Source: Ochotona curzoniae
Lineage: Eukaryota; Chordata; Mammalia; Lagomorpha; Ochotonidae
Direction of reading: 5' to 3'
NCBI RefSeq assembly: GCF_017591425.1
Contig: NW_024467106.1
Span: 19,148,501 to 19,212,500 of the forward strand
Length of the DNA stretch: 64,000 bases
Made by a program: the position numbers and the translations under genes. Position 1 is the first letter of the stretch; each line of letters opens with the position of its first letter. Below are positions 43,495 through 56,168 of the stretch, one piece after another. Below the pieces are notes generated by a model. That model ran no database searches. It was not told the origin of the DNA and saw only the letters and a program-made list of their open reading frames with translations.

Positions 43495-44189
43495 CTGCAG
43501 GTCAGAGGGGACAGTAGATGTTACTGCACCATCTGTGGTGTCTCAGCTCTGATGAGCTGCTCAGACTGATGACTCGTACATGAAGAATCACAGTAAAGGT
43601 GTGTGGTAACTTGAGTCAGTTCTGAATAACAGAATGTGTACTTTGTAATACAAGACTAACACTATATTTTAGTCTTTCTTAGTATGCAATAATCAAAACA
43701 AGCACTAAGTCTTTAGAAATATTTTCAAAGGAAGAACATATAAGAAGTTTATTTAGGAAAGAATATCAGAACCAAAATATATAAATCTTCTCCTTGTACT
43801 TACTGGGAAGTATCCAGATTAATACTTTACATTCACACATATACATGTGATGAGAATAAATATTTATAGTGGACTAATTGCTAGTCCGCTAATTGCTATT
43901 ATATGATAGAATATATGATGATTATTAAATGATATATTATATCATTAAATGATTGCTTCATTAAATGATTGCTAATTAAAGACTTGATATGTCAGGTCCA
44001 GTTCCTTGAGAAATGTAAGAAAACAAAACAACTCCAAGGCATAAAATATATATGTGCTATCTATTTAATTACATGAAAACTGTTCACTGAGAAGAGAATT
44101 GTGGAACGAAAAGGTATTTGAGGAGAAGCATCAACATAAAAGTGAATGGGATTTTTTTTAACCACATAAAATTTCTTCATGTCAGATGT

Positions 44190-44675
44190 GTATAGTAAGC
44201 AGGATAATGGTCACCCAAATACCCATATCTTAATCAACAGAACTTATATGTATATTACTTTACGAAAATGGATTCTGCCTGTATTAAGAATATAAAAATG
44301 AAATATTATGGAGTAACAATGTGTTATGAAAAGAAACATTAACAGGTTAAGGGTCCTTGATAAAGACTAACAATAAATAAAATAATAATAAAGAGAAGTA
44401 TAAAAGAGAAGATGTAACAATAGAAAAAAGGTCAGAGTGATGTATGTTTGATTTTTGAAAGCTCAGGGAGACAGATGGCCCCAGCAGATGAAAAGGAAGA
44501 AATTGGAATTTCCCACCCAAGCCTCCAGAAAAAATTCATCCCTGCTAACACTGTGAGTTTATCCCAACAAAATTATGTCATAAGTATGTATGACCTTCAG
44601 AACCATAAAATAATAAATGTTTTTAAGTCCACTAATTCCATAATAATTTATCAAGGCAATGATAAGAAATAAACA
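44190..44675 (+). mobile_element. MaLR (MLT1-type) LTR relic
   Basis: Agrees along most of its length with an ancient MLT1-class LTR read in this orientation: 'AGCAGGATAATGGTCACCCA', 'AATCAACAGAACTTATATGT', 'ATTACTTTACGAAAATGGAT', 'AAGGTCAGAGTGATGTATG', 'AGCCTCCAGAAAAAATTCAT' and 'CTTCAGAACCATAAAATAAT'. No internal retroviral sequence accompanies it, so it is a solitary, non-coding LTR fossil from before the placental radiation. Confidence 0.7.
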
Positions 44676-45459
44676 GAAACTTTGATACTTGGAAAAGTAT
44701 AATTCTTTTGAAACTAAAACATTACAAAATGTAGATGTGGCTTTGCAGTTGGGGAATAGACAGAAATGAGAGAAATAGACAAGCCTGAAGAGAATGCTAG
44801 CAGCAATATTCCTGGTTATGGCTCTGTGACTGAGGCCTCAGCAGTGACACGCACGATAGGGAAAGTTCTATGTCTTTTCAGGAGATACCTAAGTTACTAT
44901 GAACAGATTGTCGGAAGATTAATGGTGAAAATCGCCATCAGTGAGGGTTCCGGTGAGGACAAAGAACATGTTGATGGAAAATCAAATAAGGAATTCTTTG
45001 AAACTGGTAGGGTAGCAAAATGCTTAGCTGAACGGCATTCTATAGTTATATGAGAAACACTATGTGTACATGAAGAATTGTGCAATTTATCTGTGTAAAC
45101 TTCCAAGCAAAGTGTTGAGGTCACAGCCTACTTTCTTTTGCTGCTTTTAATGAAATTCAAGGGAAAAAAGGACAATTGAGGAAGAACTGCTAAACACAAA
45201 AATTACTATGGCTTGACGATGTGAAAAGTTCTTAGTTGGCCCAGATTAGAAAAGATGTTAAAAGCTAGTTCAAAATCTTCGTTTGGTTTGTTAGCCTTCC
45301 TTTCACAGATCTTCTGGGATAGCTTGCCCTGTATGAGTACAAGAAGGTTCATGTAGAATGAGTAATAACAGCGCATCATAGCATGTATGGGAGAAGACAC
45401 TAAGCTTCAGTTAGAGGTTAGAGAAAAGTTGACATTTTTCTACATCGGAGCACTATCGA

Positions 45460-45775
45460 TAGATTGAATATTTACGTCTCCTCTCCCAAGTCAATAATTC
45501 GTATGTTGATATCTAACATCCAATGTCACGATATTTAAAAGAGGAATTTTGGAAGGCAATTAGGTCCCCAGAAAGAGTCATCAAGGGTGGTGTCCAAGCC
45601 CTTATGAAAGTGACCCACCAGCGCCCCTTGTGGCAGGACACAAAAAGGAAGTCACTTATGAACCAGGAAGCAAGTTGTCGTCAGCAGCTCTAGTTATTGG
45701 CTCCTTGAATTTGCAGTTAACAGCTTGAAGTTATGTGAGAATTTGTATTGTTTGTAAGTTACCCAATTTATGGCA
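45460..45775. mobile_element. Second MaLR (MLT1-type) LTR relic
   Basis: 'AATAATTCGTATGTTGATAT', 'CTAACATCCAATGTCACGAT', 'GAAGGCAATTAGGTCCCCAG', 'GCAGGACACAAAAAGGAAGT' and 'TATGAACCAGGAAGCAAG' follow the familiar 'AAATTCATATGTTGAA..' MaLR pattern. Non-coding; 780 bp from the first LTR, but of a different subtype. Confidence 0.6.
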
Positions 45776-46417
45776 TTTCTGTTGCATGAAGGTCAGATGC
45801 TTCAGAAAGCACTGAACTTCACTGCACACTGCATCACTTGTTAGAAGTCCTGTGGGTCTCTGCTCCAGCTTTTTTGAGTATTTGGGGTTAGATTACCATT
45901 AAAATGAGCAAAATATAGCATAATCTTTGTATTCCAAGTAGGAATTTTAATCTGTTCAAAAGACTGCCTCTCTGTAGATCACAAATTCCTTCTACATTTC
46001 AGAAGAAAATGCCTTGATGATTTAGAGGTCAAATTCCCAGATCTTTGTTCAATTACCAGAGCTCTGTGAACTTCCCTGGATGTCGTAGAGTTGGCACACT
46101 CACACGTAGGACATCACAATATTTACTAATTACTGTGTAACATCTTCTAGATTATGGTCAGGGCTTCTCCAACTTGCCTGTATCCATAAGCCACAAAATG
46201 GCCCAACTTTTCTGTCCATTTAGTCATCACTAAGCTTTGAGAAATTCTCTTAAGGACATTGAACTTTAGATCTTAGGTTTTACCAAATGGGGAAGTTTAC
46301 ATCTTTTAAATTCTTTAAGGTAAACTTAAATGCTTAGCAAGAGTTGTGATTATATTATGTCAGAGATGAACTGCAAAGCAGCAGAGGATGTGTTTATCAG
46401 GAGAAAAAGGATACTTA

Positions 46418-46744
<327 letters not shown>

Positions 46745-47052
46745 CTAAACTCTGAAGGGATTAGGTCTTGGGATTACTGAATATGAATAGTGGTCAATCT
46801 AGATTCCATGCATTCTGAAGTTATGCTATTTGGGTGCCCTCTTTAATGAAACAGTGCACAAATACAAAATGTCTGTGGTTGCCATCCTGCACATCACCAT
46901 GAAAAGACTGAGTCTCAAGGGAAGTTAGGATGGAAGCAGAGAGCAATCTTAACAATTACGTCTATATTAACAATTATGTATATTAACATATATTTTATGT
47001 GTACATATTTTATTGTATTTATTTATACATGTTTAAATATATATTATTATTC

Positions 47053-47370
47053 CTTGGGCCAGTGTTGGCACAGTGGTGAAGCTGCTGTATGTGCTGCCCA
47101 TAGTCCAGATCAGAACACCTGGATTTTAGTCTTGGTTCCATTTGCTATTCCCACTTTTTATTATTGTTCGCCTTGAGAGAAGATACATGATGGCCCCAAA
47201 CTTGGGTCACTGCCACTTGTATAGAAGGCCGAGATTAAATTATGAGTTTGTCCTTTTGCTCTGATGCAGCCTGGGCAGTTACAGGCATTTGGGTAATAAA
47301 CCACCAGTCAGGAGACATCTCTATCTCTCTGCCTTTCAAATCAAACATGTAAAGTCTACTGAAATAAAAG
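47053..47370 (+). repeat. Older lagomorph C-SINE, plus orientation
   Basis: Head 'TTGGGCCAGTGTTGGCACAG', later 'GCAGCCTGGGCAGTTACAGG', 'CATTTGGGTAATAAACCACC' and 'ATCTCTCTGCCTTTCAAATC'. The middle is diverged. Confidence 0.8.
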
Positions 47371-48357
47371 GAATTTCTCCCGAATTTTATAAAAATGAAT
47401 ATTCATCTGAACACATTGCTAGTGCCTGCTGAGGCTTAGAAGGGGTTTCAGTTTTTTTTGTTTGTTTGTTTTTTGTTTTTTTTAGGCTAACACTGGTGAT
47501 CCTAAGTAGAAAGAAAAAAGATGTAAGTGTCAATTCCTACAGTCAGATATAATCAGTTAAGTTCACTTTAAGATATTTCAAAATTAGCCAAAACCATTTT
47601 CAGAGTTTTACTGACACAATGAAAATAGTAGTGTTTGATGATACGTGTTGACTCAGCAGATTGTCTCTTGTTTACTTTCATTCTGTGATCCAGCTTTCAT
47701 CTCAGTCAGAGCTGTTTAAACTAGAGTGTTAGTTCTCTCACTCCGAGGATCACATGAATAATGAATGCATGAAAACAGAACACAGGCCTGGACCCGGAGA
47801 GGAACGTAGCGAGGATGGCTTAACGCAAAGTCTGACATTATCCTTCCTTCGTATCCCGACTTCTAGTAGAATAGTTGCCGATGGTCAAATGATTGGGCAC
47901 AGAAGAAATTTGGGTATTGATTTCTATTTGTCTAGTAAAATCAGAACTTGGATTTGGAAAATAAGTATGTTTCTCTAATATGACTGAGGGATTTTTTATA
48001 TGAGAAAACACACTGGAAACTTTGCCAATCTGTAAAGAGAATATTTAGCATTGCTCATTATTTGCACATCTTAGGCTCTAGAGTGTTTATTTGCCTGGAA
48101 GTATAATGAAATCTTTTTTGTTGTATTGTCATTTTAGCTTATAAGAATCGCTGCTAATAAAGTCTAATAATCATATATTTAATCTTATCATTAATTCTTC
48201 ACAACAGAACATACTCTGTTGATCCTTGCTTTCAGGGATGGCAGTGGACAGAGACATGTAGTTCTGTTCAGTTTGTTAAAATTTTTGAAAACACTTCTTC
48301 TAAGAGTTCCTTATGATATAATAGTGTAGAGAAGCATCTAAGAGAGACATACCACAG

Positions 48358-48795
48358 GACCCAGCTTATCCGAGAGAATACATTCCAAGACCACTAGCGG
48401 GTGCCTGAATCCTCAGATTGTACTGAACTCCATGCACTATCTTTTCCTGCTAAACATATACATGTGTCATAAAGTTTAATTTGTAAATTAAACAATAACA
48501 AAAATAATGGCTTTGGTTAAATCAGAATAACATCAGCGCATGTGCTATGATGGTGTATTTAACAACCAAGGTGATATTTAAGAAACTAATATGCAGGTAG
48601 CATATATACATAGCATGCATATATTCCAGGTACACACAGCAGGATAGCCCAAGATTTTATGTCACGTAGAACTACATGGAATTTCACTCATACATTTTTT
48701 TGAAAATTTCCAGTGCTTTCCACTTAATATTTTCAGATTCCAGTTAATTGCTGGTAAAGGAACTGTGAAAAGCAAAACTGAAGATAAGGATGACT
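48358..48795 (+). mobile_element. Tigger-family DNA transposon fossil
   Basis: Left end 'CAGCTTATCCGAGAGAATAC' continuing 'ATTCCAAGACCACTAGCGGG' and 'TGCCTGAATCCTCAGATTGT'; 'CATAAAGTTTAATTTGTAAA' inside; right side 'CACTTAATATTTTCAGATTC' with 'GGAACTGTGAAAAGCAAAAC' and 'GATAAGGA'. This order fits a non-autonomous pogo/Tigger element. The subfamily is not assigned. Confidence 0.7.
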
Positions 48796-49184
48796 AAAGT
48801 ATTACCTGGGGGTCATCATTACTCTGATCGTTGCCAGTCCTTAGCATACTACAAAACCATACATGTTCACAGGTAGGCACATCAATGCACGAGGAAATTG
48901 AGGCTCACCAATACTGTGCCATTCCCTAATATGATGCACAAAAGACACTGGAAACATGGAAGAGGGCTCTCGATCCTAGCATTCTCTTGTTTGCCTTAAA
49001 TGTCCTTTGATCATTTTCTTCATTATCAATTATACTCTCGTGTGACTGATACTTTACTCCTGTTCACGGGTTCTTGAGGTGCACTGAGCCTGGAAAGCAT
49101 CAATCCTGAGTTGATTCATCCCTCTGCCCTTGCTGTCCTTAAGTTTATATGGTACTGCTGAGTAAAAGAGTAACTATTCAGAGC

Positions 49185-49260
49185 AGAGCCGTAGGAAGCT
49201 GCAACGCCCAGCCCGGGGCTCCCTCCCCCTCCTCACTAGTCACGCTCCCCTGCTGAACTC
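49185..49260. other. GC-rich island in intron 1
   Basis: A short stretch with 'GCAACGCCCAGCCCGGGGCT' and C-rich 'CCCTCCCCCTCCTCACTAG' stands out in an AT-rich intron, about 3 kb downstream of exon 1. CCCCTCCC-like boxes could bind Sp/KLF factors. It is not a recognised repeat; function unknown. Confidence 0.4.
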
Positions 49261-50661
49261 AGTCTTATTTCACTTAAAACTTGCTGCTCCAACTTTGGAA
49301 ATGAGCTAGAGAAGAGCAAGTTTGATGTTTCTGCACTTTCTGTTCTGAGGCCGATTATATTAAAAACAGCTGTGTTTCCCTGAACACACTGTGAGTAAGT
49401 CTCTCAATGCACGTCAATATAAAACATTCATCCAGGACTTGGTGTCCTGGATTTCAGTGACAGCTGTACCCGTAGTGACTTAGTCATTTGTCCACTCTGT
49501 GGATCCCATCCACACACATGATTTAAATAAAGAAGTTACTCAACCATGGCCAAAGATAAATCACGTAGACTCTAACATTTCTAGGTATGGTAGAAATAGA
49601 GATAATCTTGAAAGCAGGATTTTGGCAGAGTCCTTTCTGATACTAAGATAATCCAATATTATTTACATGAATTCTTACATGCTTGCACAACTGAATATTC
49701 CACCATACACTTCCTCCTCCCTGAAAAAATAGTATGTGCTATTGAAGCATGTCGTTATGACAAGTATTCAACCAAATGTTGACTGTTTTCATACATGGTA
49801 ACTTGTAATGGTTTCCCACTTGGTATTCTGAAATTGAACTCATTGTTGAAAGAATCACTAGTCGGAATGACTCAGAAAGAACACAACTCTCCTTATCTTG
49901 AATATCAGTAATCTCAACCTAAAACAACAAAGTATTAACTCTTTAATGTTAAGAACCGTTTTTATTGAGGAAAGGGTATGCATATTTTGAAAGAACTCCT
50001 TAATATTCTTTTCTTAAATGAGTTCATTTATTTGGTAGCATGCTATTGGGCAGTTTCCTTGATATTTTCCTGATAAAATTTTAGAAAAAAAATTGTCATG
50101 TACAAAATTTCTTTTCTTATATCTTTTTTCGAAGAATAGAGAAAATAGCTATGCAGTAGTTTCGGGAGACATTTTTGTTGCTTTCATTAGTATTAAGATA
50201 TTGACAAAATATTTATTGTCCTTTCCTACTAATATTTCACATGCATTTCAATATTTAAAATATTCAGAATCTGCTTTCATGATCTTATTTGTACTCAGGA
50301 CAAGCTTGCTTAGTAAAAGAATGTTTATTGATCTGAGAATGGTGTTTTTGGCTAAGACTGCTGCTAAGCCTCCACTAATTTAGATTTTTACAATAAACAG
50401 TGTTGACTAAGAAAAATGTTGTTCTAAGTTTTAATTTTTAAATTCAAGTATTGCATAGTCTCCATGAAACACAATTGGACTGATGATCTGTTTACTGAAA
50501 GGCTGGATGCTTGATTTTACTTATTCTCTGCTGTTGTACTTTGAAGTTTTCAAAGCGCAAATAATGTGTATCAGAATCTGAGGCTTCATGTGCGCAGCTT
50601 GAAAACTGGGAAGCACATCTTTCCAGAGTACATGTTAGAGGTTCTGTGTGTAGCGAGGTTT

Positions 50662-50663
<2 letters not shown>

Positions 50664-50702
<39 letters not shown>

Positions 50703-50720
50703 GTGTGCATGTGTGCATGT
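50664..50720. repeat. GT dinucleotide microsatellite
   Basis: About 28 GT units with a GC interruption near the right end, inside intron 1. Open frames across it on the minus strand (His-Thr repeats) are an artefact of the repeat. Confidence 0.97.
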
Positions 50721-52097
50721 ACCAAATGCTGATTTGGATTACCAAAATCAATTGTTCGGCTTCTTGTAAGAGTGAGTTATAAATCTCCACATTTAGCCGT
50801 ATGACTTTGGTAACTACACAATTCAGAAAAACACAAATAAGACTTTTGACAGTAAGTCCAAACATCCAGGCACTGTCTTACCCGACATGTGTTGTATGAT
50901 CAGAAAGCATCCATTGTATGATATAAAATCTTGCAAAGCCAATGTGAATGTCTTGCTGGCTATTATGAGCCTTGTGGAAACATCTAGATTCCCTTTTACC
51001 TATGTATACTCTAAGTGTTGGCTGGTCATTAAACATTTAAATCTGTATAGACATACCATCTGCTCTTTGTAAGGAGGGAAACTGAGAGGGAACAAACCAA
51101 ACTTTGTAAGGAAGAATTTTATATCTTGCTTGCATGTGAACCTTACCTGTAGTTTCAAAAATTTTGTAAAATACAAGATCTAAAGATACATACGCTATCC
51201 AGACCCAGCCAACTACCTTCTTCTACCTCCATACTACATATTTCCACACTGTGCTTTGATAAAATCAATATAAAGGGAAGAATCAATTGGCATTCTAAAC
51301 CACAGAGCTGTTTTCACTCTCATATAATAATGTGAATTTAAAACTTTAACTGATGCCATTCAACCTGGTGTCTCGAGCATTTTCAAAAAATAAAAACTCA
51401 GTGAAGTCCTTGATTTATCTTGAACATCACATATCTTCTTGTATTTCTGAATTAAAATGCACTAGTTTCAGTTTCATAATACACTGGCCAGAAAGCATAC
51501 CACTGTGGACGGTCTCACTACTGCAACAGGTGTTTGTCAGTGTCTTAAGTTGCTTTCCTTTCCCCTGAGGTAGTGTTATATCCGGTACATTCCAGAGGCT
51601 CTGAAAAAAACTTTTGCAGTCTCTCACAAGCCAAATCGTGACTCTAGTCTCACAGTTCTTAAGGTCCATCGTGTTTAGGATTCAATAATATAGGCAAATA
51701 GTGCATATTGTTCCATGTTTTTTTAATTTTAGTAACTATAATACTAAGAGTTTAGTTCAACTGAAAGTGGAAATGGATTTTTGCTCAGAAGCAAATACTC
51801 TGGGTGTCTGGGACTGGAGCAAATTATATTCGTAGCAAATCGGATGTGGAAGGTTTTCATCACCCATTTAGACCACCCTGAAGTTTGACACACACACATA
51901 AACAAAACAGACCGTGATAACTTGCATTCCACCTGCTAAAGTTTTCCCCAGAAGCGGGGTTCTGCATGCACTGTTATGGTCAAAGTTTTTCCTACAGAAC
52001 TTAGCAGTGAAATATCAGTACAGGGGAAACATGCACCAATTGCGTAACCATATAGTTGACCCCCTCTTCATGCATTCCATCCTCTCTACCAACTCTA

Positions 52098-52700
<603 letters not shown>

Positions 52701-52934
52701 TCCAAATTCTTATAGATTTTATGAACTAAGTTGCCATTGACTTCTCCTTCATTCAGACTATCTTTATAGTATCCCCACCTCCTTCTCAGATATTCATCTA
52801 CTATGAGTTTAGTTTCTTAAACTGCAATGAAGATAGTTCTGGTATCATACCTGAAGTTTCCCATGCTAAAAACACCTCTTAAATGCCACGTATTTTATAG
52901 CGAATATTGATCTTAGCAGGTAGATAGTGTGGCT

Positions 52935-53220
52935 ACCTGTTGTCAAAGGCTATTTGTCATTCGTATTAAGTAGCACTAGCAGAAAGGCCTTGGCATCTCA
53001 ACAACTGCTTATTTTTTTATGCAAAGTCCAGCAACATCCAGGTCTTGACCAGACCAAAGCCAGAATCTTGGACTCTATCAGTGTCCCATGTGGACCTGTT
53101 CTAACCATGATCTGCTATCTCAGGATTGCATTTGCAGGAAGTCGAATTGAAAGCTGAGTAGCAAGGATTTGAACCACACTGTCTGACTGGAAATTCAGCA
53201 ATCCCTAGCAGCAGCTTAGA
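52935..53220 (-). repeat. Degenerate lagomorph SINE, minus orientation
   Basis: 'CAAAGCCAGAATCTTGGACT', 'CAGTGTCCCATGTGGACCTG', 'TTGCATTTGCAGGAAGTCGA', 'GCAAGGATTTGAACCACACT' and 'CCTAGCAGCAGCTTAG' are antisense SINE landmarks. It lies about 0.7 kb upstream of the MUSK start codon. Confidence 0.7.
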
Positions 53221-53929
53221 TCCATGATAGTTGCATGATTTTCATTTTAACTAAAAAAAAATCGATTATCAGTAACTAGAAATCGTGGGCAAGAACATAG
53301 CTTTGGCACTCCTGCCAATCACAACTTGTGGTGCTGGAGATTGTGAGCCAGCTACACTCTCTGCAGCAGTTCTTGGAACCCAGTACAAAATGATTTTGTG
53401 TCCTATGTAACAACTGTATTCCAAATAATCTCAGCATCACTGAGCCATAGATTGTAGAGATGGTACCAGCCAGCTAGTTGGCTCCTTTTGTGGCATGTTG
53501 AAACTACATCATGCTAATAGCCATTCAACAAATTATATCATCTTCTAGTTAAGAGTGCATTCCTACACCCTGGTATCTTTGCTGGCCAAGACTCCAGGGA
53601 AGTGGTCTCATTAGGCAATTAGCACCATTTTTGTATCGCATTGGGTCTGATAGATAAATTCAGCTACACAGCAGATAATAAGACCAACTCCATTCCTGCA
53701 GGAGCCAGTGCATCACCAAGTTAGTGATCCTGGACTGCACTGTATCCTAAAGACTTGACAAAGCTTGGGAGAAAAAAAATTCTACTAATTCTTGCAACGT
53801 GTTTCTCAGTCTCACTGGTCAGTAGACAATGGATCAGAAGTGCCACATTTATTGCATATTTCACAAGACCTGGGAATAAAAAAGATGTCCTGGTTTTACA
53901 TTTTTAAGAATTAAAAATAACTAAACATC

Positions 53930-54150
53930 ATGACTAACTGGCATTTATTCCAGGTAAACAAGCTGGGTTGACTCACTGCTCTAAATTAATTAATATACTC
54001 CACATGCGCCGTTTAAAAAATAAATAAAAAGCATGTGATAATATCAAGTAATGAAGAAAAGGGATTTGACAGAATGAAACTCCCAAATTCAACACATTAA
54101 ATGAGTTTGAGTTTTCTCTCACGAAACACTAGGCTAGAGCTACAATATTG
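53930..54150 (+). repeat. L1 ORF2 relic
   Basis: Carries decayed L1 reverse-transcriptase text: 'CATGACTAACTGGCATTTAT' with 'TCCAGGTAAACAAGCTGG', then 'GATAATATCAAGTAATGAAG' and 'AAAAGGGATTTGACAGAATG'. Short and disabled. Confidence 0.65.
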
Positions 54151-54764
54151 TTGTAGGTGGCCTGCCTCTATACATTGAGAAAGCTCTCTTCAAAGAAAAT
54201 ATTCTTCAGTGAATGAATGAATGAATCCCTTTGAACAGTTACTATTTAGTGAGAATTCAGAAAGAAACAATATAAGCCAGTGGTGAAGGGTTAAGTATTA
54301 TACAATCCACACATAAGTAACTAGATTATATAATGGGGAAATATACTGTGATACGAAATCATTTTAGAAGAGAGAGATTAATTCCTATCTATACAAAAAT
54401 GTGTTGTGGGAAACAAAATTCTTTTGTTAAAAAAAAAGAATGGAAGAATGTGAAGACTCAGCCTTTATGCTTCTCTGATAACATAGCACTGAGACTGAGT
54501 TCTACAGTATAAACAATTTAGAAAGACAAATGGAGAAAAGGCAAAGAGGCTAGGAGTAGACCACAACAGATGGTAAAGATATGATGTGATGGGAATAAGT
54601 GAATGCCAGCGTGTTTGAAGTATAAAATGTTAAGATGAGAAGCATAGAGAGAAGGATAGAGGCTATTAAATGCTTTGTATATCACCATGTTTAGTGAAAT
54701 GAAGCCAAAAAAGACAGAACTTTTATGTTTTCCCTGTTTTGTAATAGTTAGTATAGAGAATTCC

Positions 54765-54866
54765 AAGAAAGAAAGAAAGGAAGGAAGAAAGGAAGAAAGG
54801 AAGAAAGGAAGAAAGAAAGAAAGGAAGGAAGGAAGAAAGGAAGGAAGAAAGATAAAAGGAAAAGTA
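54765..54866. repeat. GAAA/GGAA microsatellite
   Basis: About 100 bp of GAAA, GGAA and GGAAGAAA units, 2.5 kb upstream of the MUSK start codon. The GGAA core is the ETS binding core; arrays like this can act as ETS-dependent enhancers in some settings. Confidence 0.97.
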
Positions 54867-55839
54867 GCTAAAGTGGACAATAAAATTGACCTCCTGTGAT
54901 TCAGTAATCGTTTATAACCCTTGTCTGTATTCCTGCAGAACTTCACGCTTTTTACTTTTAGAATTATTCGTTTAGAGGAGCAGTAAGCCTGTGATTATAG
55001 AGCAACAGATAGCCATAGGAGTGTGGATTGCAACTGAAGCTACAAAAGCAAATAACATAACCTAAGAAAAAGAAGCAAAAGGTCTTAGAACTGAGCTGTG
55101 AAACATCTTTATCTTCAAAAGTCAGAAGTAATGATCTGGAAGAAGTGACAAGGAATAGCTGGGAAGACAGAAAAAGTGTAGTTTGGAAAAAGCTTAGGAA
55201 AGGCAAGAGAATAGTAAAAATAATAGTAATAATAATAATAAAATAAAGAAATAAGAGATCCCCTCACAGGCATATAGAGAATGCAATGAGAAGGCTTCCA
55301 AGGAGGAAACAAAAGATATGCATTATTATAGCAACTTACAAATCATTTAGGACCTTGGGTAAATGGAAGGCTGAGAGAATGATGGGAAATGTGGTGGGAA
55401 ACTAAAAGTATATAGATTGAAGAATGAATAAGAAGTAAAGGAATTAGGCTAATATGAAAACATGATTCTGTTAGGAAAATTGACTTTGAAGGATATGAGA
55501 ACTATAAGAAGTTGGATGGAGACAGAATTTTTAAAAAATTCATTTTGGGGAATGTGGCGTGCAGTACCCTGTGCAGGGAGTGAAGTTAAACACAAAGAAA
55601 GGAGAAGAAAGGCTAGCTCAAGGCCTGAGGAAATGCAGGAACCGCTGATGATGAGGAACGGATGAGAGAATCTGTAGGCAGAACGGTAAGCAAGTGTCTT
55701 GCATTCTCATCTGGTGTCTTCTATCTTCACTACACAGTGGAAGATAAGCTTGAGAAGACTGAGACAGTTGTTTGGGATAGTGAGACAGCATAGGATATAG
55801 TCTTCATTATAGATTTCTACTAATACTCAAGATAATTTA

Positions 55840-56168
55840 TCTTTAATAAATATTTATTTTTGTTGGAAAGGCAGATATACAGAGAGGAGGAGAGACAAAG
55901 AGGAAGAACTTCCATCCCATGATTCACTCCCCAAGAAACCACAACGGCCGGAGCTGAGCCAATCCAAAGCCAGGAGCCAAGAACTTCTTCTTGGTCTCTC
56001 ATGTGGATGCAGGATCCCAAGGCTTTGAGCCGTTCTTGACTACTTTCCCAGGCCACAAGCAGGGAGTTGGATGGGAAGCAGGGATGCCCGGATTAGAACC
56101 AGTGCCCATATGGGATCAGCTCATTCAAGGTGAGGACTTCAGCCGCTAGGCTACTGTACTGGCCCTGT
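55840..56168 (-). repeat. Lagomorph C-SINE, minus orientation, well preserved
   Basis: Reversed tail 'AATAAATATTTATTTTTG', 'GATATACAGAGAGGAGGAGA', 'CATGATTCACTCCCCAAG', 'GCCACAAGCAGGGAGTTGGA', 'AGTGCCCATATGGGATC' and right end 'GCTACTGTACTGGCCC'. Close to the copies at 5854 and 20324; no clear target duplication was seen. Confidence 0.9.

Noticed and set aside
43885..43985. AT-rich direct and inverted repeats (ATTAAATGATTGCT twice; AATGATATATTATATCATT palindrome)
   Set aside because: Short, low-complexity AT-rich sequence; such dyads are expected by chance at this composition.
50492..50865. Minus-strand frames rich in His-Thr repeats
   Set aside because: They translate the GT microsatellite at 50664-50720 and have no other coding evidence.
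54518..54946. Minus-strand frame of 142 codons with Pro/Ser/Phe repeats
   Set aside because: It is the translation of the GGAA/GAAA microsatellite and flanking AT-rich DNA.
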